The notes beneath the pieces are model-generated. The model searched no databases. It was not told where the DNA came from and saw nothing but the letters and a program-made list of their open reading frames with translations. Below, one piece after another: positions 35,748 through 45,090 of a stretch of DNA of 64,000 nucleotides (position 1 is the stretch's first letter; the number at the start of each line of letters is the position of its first letter). The position numbers and the translations under genes are program-made. Source of the stretch: Gammaproteobacteria bacterium (GTDB lineage: Bacteria; Pseudomonadota; Gammaproteobacteria; HK1); NCBI GenBank assembly GCA_012103455.1, contig WLWT01000002.1:248001-312000 (forward strand), read 5' to 3'.

Positions 35748-36381
35748 CCGGTACAGGAAGAACAGCCCCAACATAAGCAACACTAAGGTCCCCGGCTCTG
35801 GCACTGTCACATTACATTGCCCTGCCAGACAACGTTATCCAATTCAAAGGCTTCTGTTGATAGACCTGGGCTTTGTAATTGATTCACAAACCGGATTGAC
35901 CGGCTCTCAGGGGCAACAGGCCACGCGGCAATGGAGTTGAGACGGCTATCCAAAACGCCATCCAGATATGAAGTCACAGTCTGGGTATCCAAATCAAAAT
36001 AGACGTCTACATGATGGCGCCCTAATCTGATTCAGATCGAAACGTAAAATACTGGGCAGGTCTAGAAAGAAGGTCAGATTAGCTCCTTGTTCGGCATAAA
36101 AATCAAAACCGACGTAGTGAAGACTGGATTCTGGGCCATTCCGATTCCAGCGTATTTGCTCCTGCGGAAATAGTGGGTCAAATCGTAGCGCATGACCACT
36201 TAGGCTGGAAGACGCGATATTTTCGGGCAATTGAAACAGCCCCAGCGTATCTCCCCCCTGGAGTCCCATCCTCAAAGTCCGACTGAATATAGGTGATGAC
36301 GGTTGCACCGGCGATAGGCACCATAAACACAAAAGCGATAGATACCACTGCAATCAGGCAACAGAATCTGATCAGTTTCGT
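35748..36381 (-). pseudogene. PEP-CTERM secreted protein, multiply frameshifted
   Basis: Pieces in successive frames form one protein: a signal peptide (KLIRFCCLIAVVSIAFVFMV then PIAGA), the mature start TYIQSDFEDGT, YVGFDFYAEQGANLTFFLD, DVYFDLDTQTVTSYLDGVLD and a C-terminal sorting signal VPEPGTLVLLMLGLFFLYRL. At least three frameshifts are needed. The start codon position holds ACG where ATG is expected. PEP-CTERM proteins are anchored or released by an exosortase; none is seen in the window. The signal directly abuts a DUF1501 fragment. Confidence 0.65.
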
Positions 36382-36493
36382 AGCGACATTCCCACCAGGC
36401 CGATATATTTAAACACTCGTTTAATACCCTAGTGGAAATCACCGGGATCGCCATTGATCCAAATCAGGGTATTAGCGGTGAGGGTATTCTCAA

Positions 36494-38072
36494 CCCCCAG
36501 AGCCCGCAGTGTCTAGTCAGACTCGCGCCTACACTGGGCACCGGCCAGCGCCGTCATCGATTCGCGCAGTGGGCTGGCGGTTGCGGTGCGATGGCTGAGG
36601 TGGGCGGCGTCGATGGACGCATCTCAAGCGCTTCGCCAACAAGCCGGTGCCCCATGGGGCTACCGGCGCCATCGCCCCGAGGAGACCGTGCTCTACCGAA
36701 TCGTAGAGCAACCCGCTGACCCGTTGTTCGCGGGGCAAGAAGCGCGGGGCAGGGCGTGGCCTCGATATGTACGCGAAGAATTCGAGTCGTATTGGCGCTG
36801 CGCTCGATGGGCACATGGCTTGGTACGCGCCCAGTGCACGGGCTGTCGCTGACCAAGCACCGGGTAGCGTTGAGCTGTAAACGCCGCGGCGGGTGCTCTT
36901 CGGGTGCAGCGCGGCGCCTGGCCCAGACGGGCGCGCCCCGGGTGGACAATGGGCTAGCGCGTGCACCGTATCGCCAGGGGGGTGTCGTTTCCCTGGCCCC
37001 TTCGCCGGCGGTTCGCGGCGCAACCGAAAGGGCTCACCCGGGGGCTGGGTGTGGTGACCCGGGCGCGGTCAGCGGCGCGACTTCATCGCGCGCGTACGGC
37101 GCCGCGACGGCGCGCGCACCGCTAGGGTGACTGTCATCGAACGCTTGGGCTCGACGTTGAATCTGAACGGGCACTGGCCTGTTCTGGCGCTAGAGGGCAC
37201 CGACACTTTTGAACCGGGCAAAGCGCGCTTTCACCGCGCCCCGGCGCCACGACCGGGCGAGTTCGAGGCGCTGCTGAGAACGCGCATCACGCGCCTCACC
37301 CGTACGTGGTTGCGAGCTGGTGTGCGGGTCGGCGAAGAGGAGCAGCCCTGCCTCGACTTCGACCTCGACTCGCCCTACGCGCCATCGACCCGCGCCGCCA
37401 TCGGGTAGGTCATCGCCGCCGCTCGCCAGGCCGGGCGGGCCACGATGCGCCTACCTCACCCTTGGCTGGCCGGCCAATCCAGGGCCGCACTGGCCAAGCC
37501 CTTCACCGCCGCTGGCGCTGGCTGCTCGCTCAACCGCGCGGTGGCCGGCGAGCCCAACGAGCGCGCCACGCTCGAACGGGTGGGCCTATACATGGCCCGC
37601 GGCCCCCTCGCCGGGCAGCGCTTAAGCGTCCAGGGCGATGGCCTGGGGGGCTTGAGTGGAAGCACCCCTTCAGCGATGGCGCCCCCCACGGACTGTTCGA
37701 GCCCGAGGATTTTATCGCGCCTCTGGCCGCCCTGGTGTCCCGTCCTAGGGGCTACGTCCTAGGGCGCATTCGGTGAGGGACCCCGGCCTCTTGGCGCCCC
37801 ATGCACCCCCGTGCCGCCTCATCGTCGCGCCCCGCCCCATGCCCAGCGAAGAGGATGGGCCGCCCAGCGCGCCACTGCACGGGCGGGCTCCATTGAAACG
37901 CGTATTCGCTATCGATAGCCGCCGCGGCCCACGCTGCGAGGGTAAGGGGCGTGTCAGTGCGGTTGTCACCGAGCCAGGGGTGAGGGCTCGGAGCCGCCAA
38001 CACCTTAACCGCCGCGGCACCGAGCCCCCTGATGGCACAATGGCATCCATGCCGCGCCGAGCCCACCAATAG
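36494..38072 (+). mobile_element. Decayed IS91-family element
   Basis: A very GC-rich segment whose first 570 bases recur, nearly identical, at 50174-50743. It contains a broken IS91-type transposase (36613-38072). The left border of the shared sequence is at CAGAGCCCGCAGTGTC. No clear right end can be set. IS91 elements move by rolling-circle transposition and make no target duplication. Confidence 0.75.
36613..38072 (+). pseudogene. IS91-family Y2-type transposase, multiply broken
   Basis: Fragments in several frames follow the family order: an N-terminal YRIVEQPADPLFAGQEARGR and FESYWRCARWAHGLVRAQC (zinc-binding region), TVIERLGSTLNLNGHWPVLA, then LEWKHPFSDGAPHG and LKRVFAID at the C-terminal end. 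At least four frameshifts are needed, and the HxH/Tyr catalytic region is degraded. Not functional. Confidence 0.72.
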
Positions 38073-38559
38073 CGTGTGCCATTCGAGCCCATGGCCCGCG
38101 CTTAACGCACGTCACGACACACACGCCCTCAGATTCAATCGCCACGGCTGTCGGCGAGCGGCGCGCCTGACGCAGGGCCTCGTCCAAGCCCCTCGCTGCG
38201 CCGATGGGGGGTCCCGGGGCTTCGCCTTATGAACCTACCTCGATACTCAGCCATTCTGCCCCAAAGGCCGCTTAAATTTCCTATCCCCATCCCCTAATCC
38301 GGTCATCATGGTTACGCAATCCGTGTCAAGAAGCCAAAAACCATTTCGACAGATAGGTCAATATGTTTACCATCGACGATTTAGAGCAGCTCTCTCAACG
38401 AGATAAAAACATCCATTCGGTGGCACCGGTGGTTGTTGGATCACACCCAAATGAGGCAGAAAGAACGCAACGGTGAGTATCAACCAACGCATAACTCGGG
38501 CCACCTCTAAATTCCCATCATCACAAACGGCGATCAATCGAATCGCGGGTTAGTCTTGA
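38073..38559. other. Intergenic region without a supported gene
   Basis: About 490 bases between the IS91 remnant and miniature element copy C. No frame gives a recognisable protein. The motif CCACCTCTAAATTC near 38500 faintly resembles the terminal repeat of the 140-bp elements and may be a decayed end. Confidence 0.45.
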
Positions 38560-38634
38560 GGGCACCTCTAAAAATAGTCATTGTTTCGTGAGTGCAAGGA
38601 AGCACCGCGCGCACAACCGCAGTGTATAGGTGAT

Positions 38635-39915
38635 CACTGCTGTCCCACAAACTTTTGAATGAGCTTAGAATCAAAGACTATTCTGCGCTAATTTGTTAGA
38701 ATAGAGGTCCAGAATATCTTTCAATATCAACAGGATAATAGCCTTGAGTCACAGTAACAGCGTATTTTCACAGCTGCTAAAACTGATTTCGAGACATGAA
38801 TTTGAAACCCTTGCAAAGACCCACCATAAAGGCCGTGTATTGAGGACAATGTCACGCTGGTCACAGTTTGTGGCGTTGAGTTTTGCCCAACTCGCCGGTC
38901 GCTGTAGTTTGCGAGATATTGTCAGCAATCTGGATAAACAACGCCGCAAAAGTTACCATTTGGGTATCGGTAAGGTCAGTCGAAGTTCTCTGGCTCGCGT
39001 TAACGAGCAACAGCCTTATCCACTCTACGAAGGATTATTTTGGAAGCTGCTGGCACGATGTCAAAGCTTGGCGCCTAGGCATGGGTTTCATTTTAAAAAT
39101 AAGCTTTATTCCTTGGATGCATCGACCATCGATTTATGCTTATCACTATTTCCTTGGGCCAAATTTCGCAAGACCAAAGGCGCGATTAAACTACATGTTG
39201 GTCTGGACCATGATGGTTTTTTACCGGTCTTTATGACTATTACCGAAGGCAAACAACAAGATATTACACAAGGCCGTAGTTTAGAACTGGATGCGGGTTC
39301 TATTGTGGTGTTTGATCGTGGTTATACGGACTTCACGTGGTTTAACTTGCTCAATTCAAAGGGGATTTATTTTGTCACCCGGTTGAAAGCCAATACGAAA
39401 TACCGAGTGATTTCTCGCCATCCGGTCAATAAAGAGCAGGGCATTACCTCAGATCAGACGCTGATTTTAACGGGCCCTAAAGCCGATGCCTGTCCGATTA
39501 AGTTGCGCCGGATCGGTTATCGGGACCCACAGACCGGCAAGCATTACGTCTTTCTCACCAATCAATTCGAATTGACTGCCAAAACCATTGCAGATATTTA
39601 TAAGTCGCGTTGGCAAATCGAGTTATTTTTCAAATGCATCAAACAAAATTTGAAGATTAAGTCATTCGTAGGGACGTCAAAGAATGCTGTCATGACTCAA
39701 ATATGGGTCGCTATGTGTATGTATTTAATGGCTGCTTACCTGAAATTTTGTAGCAAACTCGATTTAAGCATTCAACAGATTATTAGACTCTTTCAAGTCA
39801 ATTTATTTGAGCGAAGAGACCTGTGGGGACTACTCAAAGGAGACCCTCCAGGCCCTATTGAAACTCAGGTCCAGATACAGTTTACATTCTCATGAAAGTT
39901 TATGGGACAGCAGTG
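38635..39915 (+). mobile_element. IS4-family insertion sequence, complete copy
   Basis: A 1281-bp element with inverted ends CACTGCTGTCCCACAAACTT and (complement) CACTGCTGTCCCATAAACTT, flanked by a perfect 9-bp target duplication ATAGGTGAT (38626-38634, 39916-39924). It carries an intact transposase. A second copy starts at 63765, and a 141-bp deletion derivative lies at 62969-63109. Confidence 0.95.
38744..39895 (+). CDS. IS4-family transposase
   Basis: A 383-residue DDE transposase. The N-terminal part is DUF4372-like (SVFSQLLKLISRHEFETLAK). DDE positions are visible in YSLDASTIDLCLSLFPWA, IVVFDRGYTDFTWFN and the YREK-like YKSRWQIELFFKCIKQNLKI. It starts at a TTG (38744) that is preceded by ACAGGATAATAG. 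Uninterrupted, so potentially active, and a plausible source for the copies at 62969 and 63765. Confidence 0.92.
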   Translation: MSHSNSVFSQLLKLISRHEFETLAKTHHKGRVLRTMSRWSQFVALSFAQLAGRCSLRDIVSNLDKQRRKSYHLGIGKVSRSSLARVNEQQPYPLYEGLFWKLLARCQSLAPRHGFHFKNKLYSLDASTIDLCLSLFPWAKFRKTKGAIKLHVGLDHDGFLPVFMTITEGKQQDITQGRSLELDAGSIVVFDRGYTDFTWFNLLNSKGIYFVTRLKANTKYRVISRHPVNKEQGITSDQTLILTGPKADACPIKLRRIGYRDPQTGKHYVFLTNQFELTAKTIADIYKSRWQIELFFKCIKQNLKIKSFVGTSKNAVMTQIWVAMCMYLMAAYLKFCSKLDLSIQQIIRLFQVNLFERRDLWGLLKGDPPGPIETQVQIQFTFS

Positions 39916-39990
39916 ATAGGTGATACATGAGGATTCGAGCACGGAGCTGACGCCGCAATCGCGGAAAAAAGTGCATTGTTAGAGGCGCTC

Positions 39991-40349
39991 TTGAGACAGT
40001 GGGCTTGGGTATCTCGTAACGCTTTAGCTGGGTCACTGTGGGCGCTAGGCTGGCTCAACCGCGTTTCATAAAACCGCTTCATGAACTCTAGCGCGCTGGC
40101 GTCGCCGGCGCGGCGTAAAGTCGCCAGCACATGCCGTGCACCTGCCGTTTTAAGCGCCCGCACCAAACATATACGCCTTCGCCGTGGCCGATTGCTCCCC
40201 AGGCCGTCTCACAGCGGGGGCAGCACCACCAGCCCGGTGCCCTCCGGATTCAAACTCTGCGCCTCCAGGGCGTAGAGAATGCCGTCGCCGGCACTGCTCT
40301 TGAGCGTCCGATTGGCATCAGCCAGAGTGATGCCGGAGATATGCTCCGG
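39991..40349 (-). pseudogene. CHAT-domain protease C-terminal fragment
   Basis: The minus strand reads ISGITLADANRTLKSSAGDG, ILYALEAQSLNPEGTGLVVL, then after one frameshift AIGHGEGVY and LVRALKTAGARHVLATLRRA, ending ALRDTQAHCLK at the inserted element. This is the CHAT (caspase-like) C-terminal region. The catalytic Cys motif (SACDTG in the family) is replaced by PPL-stop-DG. The 3' end was removed by miniature element copy C. CHAT proteases act in defence and programmed cell death; this one is dead. Confidence 0.75.
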
Positions 40350-40709
40350 TTAATATGCCTTGTCACCGGTGGAAAACGACGCCAGGACTCAATGCCAATA
40401 CCTGCGCAACGCCCGCGCTCGAACGGCATAATCGAAGTGCCGCGTACCTTTGCTGCTGCCGCCACTGCATCCCATGGCATCGGTCACGCGGTGACGTTGC
40501 CGGTCAGTTTTGGTGCGTCCATGCCGATAAATGTGAGTAGTGAATAGGCGAGAAAACACCATGACAAAACCAGCCAAAGCCATCGCTAGCGAGAACATTT
40601 CTGTCCTCCACATAAGTCCATTGCTAGCTGCCAATTCTGCTTCGTGTTGCTGGCCACCGAGTTCAAAGGCGCCACCGGCTGCCCTGTGCGGCCCGTGGTT
40701 ATGTGCTGA
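40350..40709. other. Region upstream of CHAT fragment
   Basis: About 360 bases. A minus-strand frame (40389-40634) has one hydrophobic helix (MFSLAMALAGFVMVFSRLF) and no recognised family; it could be a small membrane protein or chance. No other gene is supportable. Confidence 0.35.
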
Positions 40710-41135
40710 TTATTCGAGTTTGCCCCAAGCCGCCGCCCGCGTGACCCGCACGGCGATCACGGGCAGCTCATCGATCGGCATATCAACGTACTGGGGATAA
40801 CGCCGTCGCAGCGCCCGCTGCGCCTCATCGTGCTCTTGGCCGGATTCGACAATGGCGGCATGCCCTCGCAACATGACCCACCCCAGTTGTGACCAGTCGC
40901 TGTCGTCATAGTGGTCGATGATGATGGCGACGTTGGGGTTCTCCAAGATATTGCGCACCCGTTTGAGCGGTTTGCCGGTGGCCCGCTTGGGTTTGGCATC
41001 CAACGTGATGTAGAGAGTGTCCCCCAGCAAGACGAAGCACACCGGCACCACGAACGGCGCCGCCGTGGCATCCACGGTGGCGAACCGCGCCACCTTGTGC
41101 CCCTCTATAAAGCGGCGTACTGCTGGATCGATCAC
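40710..41135 (-). CDS. PPOX-class F420/FMN-dependent oxidoreductase (TIGR03668-like)
   Basis: A 141-residue split-beta-barrel flavoprotein of the pyridoxamine-5'-phosphate-oxidase-like superfamily. It begins RFIEGHKVARFATVDATAAP, then LYITLDAKPKRA, and has RVRNILENPNVAIIIDHYDD as in TIGR03668. These bind F420 or FMN; the substrate is unknown. It lies 65 bases downstream of the acnB stop, on the same strand. Confidence 0.82.
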   Translation of the reverse strand: MIDPAVRRFIEGHKVARFATVDATAAPFVVPVCFVLLGDTLYITLDAKPKRATGKPLKRVRNILENPNVAIIIDHYDDSDWSQLGWVMLRGHAAIVESGQEHDEAQRALRRRYPQYVDMPIDELPVIAVRVTRAAAWGKLE

Positions 41136-41200
41136 CGATCTGAGCCGTTGGCCCCGCCCTTGATGAGCGGGCGGGATACGCAGAAGATAGGTATCAGCCG

Positions 41201-43783
41201 CTAAGCCAGTTCCACCTCCACCATGGTGCGGCCCCGCTCTGCCGCTTCGCTGAAATCAGGCATACGGTCGAAGTTAAGGTAGCGGTAGATGTCCGGCGCC
41301 ATCGAATCGATCTGATTGGCGTAGCTCATGTATTCCTCCACCGTTGGCAACTTGCCCATGACGGCGGCGATGGCGGCTAACTCCGCGGAGGCGAGGAACA
41401 CATCAGCGCCTTGCCCCAACCGGTTGGGGAAGTTGCGGGTGGAGGTGGAAACCACAGTCGATTGGGCTGCCACCCGCGCCTGATTACCCATGCATAGAGA
41501 ACAGCCCGGCATCTCCGTGCGCGCGCCCGCGCTGGCGTAAATACTGTAAAAACCCTCTTCCATCAGTTGGTGTTCGTCCATTTTGGTCGGCGGCGCCACC
41601 CACAGCCGGGTGGGGATCACCTGGCCAGCAGCCTGCAACAGCTTACCGGCGGCACGGAAATGGCCAATGTTGGTCATGCACGAGCCGATGAATACCTCGT
41701 CGATCGCCGTACCGGCCACCGCGCTCAGCGGTTTTACATCATCGGGATCATTGGGACAGGCGAGCAACGGCTCCTTGATCTCGCTCATATTGATTTCTAT
41801 GACTTGCGCGTATTCGGCGTCCGCATCGGCGCGCAGTAACTGTGGATTTTCCAGCCACTCTTCCATCGCCCGCGCACGCCGCTCCAGGGTGCGGGCATCG
41901 CCGTATTCGTTGGCGATCATCCAGCGCAGCATCACGACATTGGAACGCAGGTACTCCGAGACCGATTCAATGCTCAGATCGATGCTGCAACCGCCCGCCG
42001 AACGCTCTGCGGTGGCGTCCGACAACTCGAAAGCCTGCTCCACCGTGAGGTTAGGCAAGCCTTCGATTTCCAGCACCCGGCCATTGAAAACGTTCTTCTT
42101 GCCTTTTTTCTCTACCGTGAGGTGGCCTTGTTGGATGGCGGCATAGGGGATGGCATTGACGAGGTCGCGCAGGGTGATGCCGGGCTGCATCTCCCCGGTG
42201 AACTTGACCAGTACCGATTCGGGCATATCCAACGGCATCACCCCCAGGGCGGCAGCGAAAGCGACCAGGCCCGAACCGGCAGGGAATGAAATCCCGAGCG
42301 GAAAGCGGGTATGCGAATCACCGCCGGTACCGACTTGGTCGGGCAACAACATACGGTTCAACCAGCTATGGATGATGCCGTCACCGGGGCGCAGCGATAC
42401 GCCGCCCCGGTTGGTGATGAACTCAGGCAGCGTATGCTGTGTGTCGATGTCCACCGGCTTCGGATAAGCCGCCGTGTGGCAGAAGGTTTGCAATACCAGC
42501 TCGGCCTGAAAACCTAGGCACGCAAGCTCTTTTAACTCATCGCGCGTCATCGGCCCAGTGGTGTCCTGGGAACCGACGGTATTCATGCGCGGCTCGCAAT
42601 ACATACCGGGACGGATCCCCTCCACGGCGCAGGCGCGGCCAACGATCTTTTGCGCCAGGGTATAACCCTTGGCACTTCGCCCGGGTGCCGCCGGCCGGCG
42701 GAAGGTCTCCGCCCGGCCTCGCCCAAGTGCTTCCCTGGCCCGCTCCGTCAAGCTGCGCCCGATAATGAGCGGAATACGGCCACCGGCTTGCACTTCATCC
42801 AGCAACACGTTGTGTTTGAGTTCGAAGGTAGAGATAACCTCACCCACCTCGTTCAACACTTTGCCTTCATAGGGCCTCACCACGATGATGTCGCCGGTGT
42901 TCAAGCTCTCCACATCGCATTCGATAGGCAGCACACCGGAGTCCTCCGCCGTATTGAAGAAGATAGGGGCGATTTTGCTGCCGATGATGACCCCGCCTTG
43001 GCGCTTGTTCGGAACGAAAGGGATGTCTTCACCCATATGCCAAAGTACCGAATTGGTAGCGCTCTTGCGGGACGAGCCCGTGCCCACCACATCGCCCACA
43101 TAAGCAACCGGATGGCCTTTGTTCTTGAGCTGTTGGATCTGCTCGATGGCGTTGTCCACCCCAGGCCGGGGATGTTTCAGCATGGCCAGAGCGTGCAGCG
43201 GAATATCCGGGCGCGACCAAGCGTCCTGGGCCGGTGATAGATCATCGGTATTGGTCTCCCCCGGTACCTTGAATACGCTGAGCTTGATCGCTTGGGGCAC
43301 CGTTGCCCGGGCAGTAAACCATTCGGCATTGGCCCACGACTCCATCACACCCTGGGCATGGGTATTGCCTGTCTTGGCTTTCTCGGCGACGTCGTGAAAG
43401 GCATCGAACATCAACAGCGTGGTTTTGAGCTTGGCCGCGGCCGTTGGCGCCAACTCCTCGTCATCCAGCAGACCCACCAGGGTCTCTATATTGTACCCAC
43501 CGACCATGGTGCCCAGGAGTTCAGCGGCTTTTTTGCGATCGATGAGTGGCGAGGACGCTGCGCCCTTGGCCAAATCCACCAGGAACGCTGCCTTGACATA
43601 GGCCGCATCGTCCACCCCAGGCGGCACGTTGTTGGTGATGAGGTCCACAATGTACGCCTCTTCGCCAGCCGGCGGACTCTTGATGAACTCAGTCAAATCG
43701 GCCATTTGTTGGGCGTTCAAGGGCAGCGGCGGAATGCCGAGTTCGCCGCGTTCACGGGTATGGGCGCGATAGTCATCGAGCAT
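41201..43783 (-). CDS. acnB: Bifunctional aconitate hydratase 2 / 2-methylisocitrate dehydratase
   Basis: An 860-residue AcnB-type aconitase, interconverting citrate and isocitrate in the TCA cycle and 2-methylisocitrate steps. The N-terminal HEAT-like domain starts MLDDYRAHTRERGELGIPP; the swivel domain and three-domain core follow. 4Fe-4S ligands are visible in FIGSCMTNIGHF and EMPGCSLCMGNQ. Start ATG 43783 has GAGG 9 bases upstream; an ATG at 43798 adds MRNLT and lies in a 16-bp repeat array. AcnB in E. coli also binds RNA under iron or oxidative stress. Its leader is unusual (see the repeat at 43793). Confidence 0.95.
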   Translation of the reverse strand: MLDDYRAHTRERGELGIPPLPLNAQQMADLTEFIKSPPAGEEAYIVDLITNNVPPGVDDAAYVKAAFLVDLAKGAASSPLIDRKKAAELLGTMVGGYNIETLVGLLDDEELAPTAAAKLKTTLLMFDAFHDVAEKAKTGNTHAQGVMESWANAEWFTARATVPQAIKLSVFKVPGETNTDDLSPAQDAWSRPDIPLHALAMLKHPRPGVDNAIEQIQQLKNKGHPVAYVGDVVGTGSSRKSATNSVLWHMGEDIPFVPNKRQGGVIIGSKIAPIFFNTAEDSGVLPIECDVESLNTGDIIVVRPYEGKVLNEVGEVISTFELKHNVLLDEVQAGGRIPLIIGRSLTERAREALGRGRAETFRRPAAPGRSAKGYTLAQKIVGRACAVEGIRPGMYCEPRMNTVGSQDTTGPMTRDELKELACLGFQAELVLQTFCHTAAYPKPVDIDTQHTLPEFITNRGGVSLRPGDGIIHSWLNRMLLPDQVGTGGDSHTRFPLGISFPAGSGLVAFAAALGVMPLDMPESVLVKFTGEMQPGITLRDLVNAIPYAAIQQGHLTVEKKGKKNVFNGRVLEIEGLPNLTVEQAFELSDATAERSAGGCSIDLSIESVSEYLRSNVVMLRWMIANEYGDARTLERRARAMEEWLENPQLLRADADAEYAQVIEINMSEIKEPLLACPNDPDDVKPLSAVAGTAIDEVFIGSCMTNIGHFRAAGKLLQAAGQVIPTRLWVAPPTKMDEHQLMEEGFYSIYASAGARTEMPGCSLCMGNQARVAAQSTVVSTSTRNFPNRLGQGADVFLASAELAAIAAVMGKLPTVEEYMSYANQIDSMAPDIYRYLNFDRMPDFSEAAERGRTMVEVELA

Positions 43784-43792
43784 CGTTAAGTT

Positions 43793-43968
43793 CCTCATCT
43801 AGTCACGGCCTCATCTAGTCACGGCCTCATCTAGTCACGGCCTCATCTAGTCACGGCCTCATCTAGTCACGGCCTCATCTAGTCACGGCCTCATCTAGTC
43901 ACGGCCTCATCTAGTCACGGCCTCATCTAGTCACGGCCTCATCTAGTCACGGCCTCATCTAGTCACGG
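43793..43968. repeat. Eleven perfect 16-bp tandem repeats in acnB leader
   Basis: Eleven uninterrupted copies of CCTCATCTAGTCACGG (plus strand). In acnB mRNA each unit reads CCGTGACTAGATGAGG. The GAGG of the last copy is the ribosome-binding site of acnB. At each junction the mRNA reads ATGAGGCCGTGA, a complete Met-Arg-Pro-stop mini-ORF whose ATG lies 10 bases after the GAGG of the previous unit. The last ATG (43798) is in frame with acnB. Confidence 0.98.
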
Positions 43969-44461
43969 AGTGGGACTTGCTCTGGTCAACGCGTGGCGGT
44001 GCACTGCGAACGAGGCGTACGGACAAGAGACCGGCTTGTTTCGGGCCGTGTACGGTAGCGCAAGTTCTTTCATGCGTAAAATGGATAATCATGCATCTCT
44101 TTTCGGCTAGAACCGGCGATCATGGAACTGCGTAGCGGTATTTTATCGCCAATGGTGGCCGGCGGCATCGATTGATCGGCAGCCACCTTGACCGGGGGGT
44201 ACTTGACCCACCGGGTAAAGCTGTTGGTGGTCCCGCGCGATGTACTTAATCCCGTATGCGTAACGCTACGTCCTCACCCAAGGCGCAGTGCATTTAGAAT
44301 GCATTGCCATCGTCATCCAGGCGCCACACGGTCCACCCTGGCTGAACGATGTACGCACGGATCCGGGCGATAATGAGCCGCGCCGCGCTAGCGGTTGCTC
44401 TTATGGCCATCAACACGTTTAGGGGCCGCGGACAGTTAGCGTGAACCAGCACTGGCAAGGG
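43969..44461. other. Region upstream of acnB leader
   Basis: About 490 bases that should contain the acnB promoter. I see no protein-coding frame I can support and no convincing -35/-10 pair by eye. It ends at miniature element copy D. Confidence 0.45.
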
Positions 44462-44465
44462 TAAA

Positions 44466-44605
44466 GGGCATCTCTAACAATGCACTTTTTCCGCGATTGC
44501 AGCGTCAGCTCCGTGCTCCAATCCTCAGGTATCACTTATACACTGCGGTTGTGCGCGCGGTGCTTCCTTGCACTCACGAAAAAATGACTATTGTTAGAGG
44601 TGCCC
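44466..44605 (-). mobile_element. 140-bp miniature element, copy D
   Basis: Reverse-oriented copy of the 140-bp family with a perfect 4-bp target duplication TAAA (44462-44465, 44606-44609). It truncates the adjacent minus-strand gene, whose stop codon it provides (Gly-His-Leu-stop). Confidence 0.92.
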
Positions 44606-44818
44606 TAAAGCCATACCGCGCCATTGAAGCACCACGGGAATGTTGTTCCGCGCAAAGCAGACGGCGGCATCGCCGAATTCTCGATAAGAGTCAAATGTAA
44701 CGCCGCAGGCCGCTGTGGCCCGTTCTTTCTTCTCGTGATCACCGGTTGCGTCTTGATACCCGATTTCGCAAAACACGGTGAAACCGAACTCGCAATTAGC
44801 CGCCTTTGCATCCCTCAT
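44594..44818 (-). pseudogene. Unrecognised gene truncated by miniature element
   Basis: From an ATG at 44818, overlapping the DUF2277 stop by 4 bases, the frame reads MRDAKAANCEFGFTVFCEIG and later TFDSYREFGDAAVCFARNNI before ending GHL-stop inside the element. I do not recognise the family. The four-base overlap suggests it was the second gene of a DUF2277 operon and was cut at about residue 70. Confidence 0.55.
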
Positions 44819-45090
44819 GAGCTTTGTGCAAAACGCTGCGCGGAGCGGGCTCTGGCTTTGGCCGCCGCTTCCTCACGGTTGCGCGGCGGGGCAGCGGCCT
44901 AGAGTTGGGCGAGTCATTTATGGACCACGGCATCGATTTCTTCAACGGCCATATTGAACGCCGGCTGGTTAACTCGAGACGGTTGGCGAGTGCCGCTCAC
45001 CTTGCGTACGAATTGCAACGCCGCGGCCCGTATTTCCTCGCCGGTGGCGGGCGGGTCGAAATTGAACAGCGTTCTTATGTTTCTGCACAT
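44815..45090 (-). pseudogene. DUF2277 family gene with two in-frame stops
   Basis: From an ATG at 45090 with GGAGGGG upstream it reads MCRNIRTLFNFDPPATGEEI, then RAAALQFVRKVSG, the typical DUF2277 start, and later AAAPPRNREEAAAKARARSA. Two stops interrupt it in frame (TGA and TAG near 44900-44920), the simplest cause being point mutations. The full length (about 91 codons) matches the family. Function unknown. Confidence 0.82.

Larger units (their letters stand above)
38560..39990 (+). mobile_element. 140-bp miniature element, copy C, split by IS4 element
   Basis: Left half 38560-38634 and right half 39925-39990 join into a full copy of the 140-bp element once the IS (38635-39915) and one 9-bp target repeat are removed. 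It is flanked by a 4-bp target duplication TTGA (38556-38559, 39991-39994). It had itself landed in the CHAT-domain gene. Confidence 0.9.

Noticed and set aside
43793..43968. Could the 16-bp array be a CRISPR array?
   Set aside because: Units are directly adjacent with no spacers, too short for CRISPR repeats, and no cas genes are nearby.
44188..44373. Plus-strand open frame of 61 codons
   Set aside because: No ribosome-binding site or recognisable content; high-GC chance frame.
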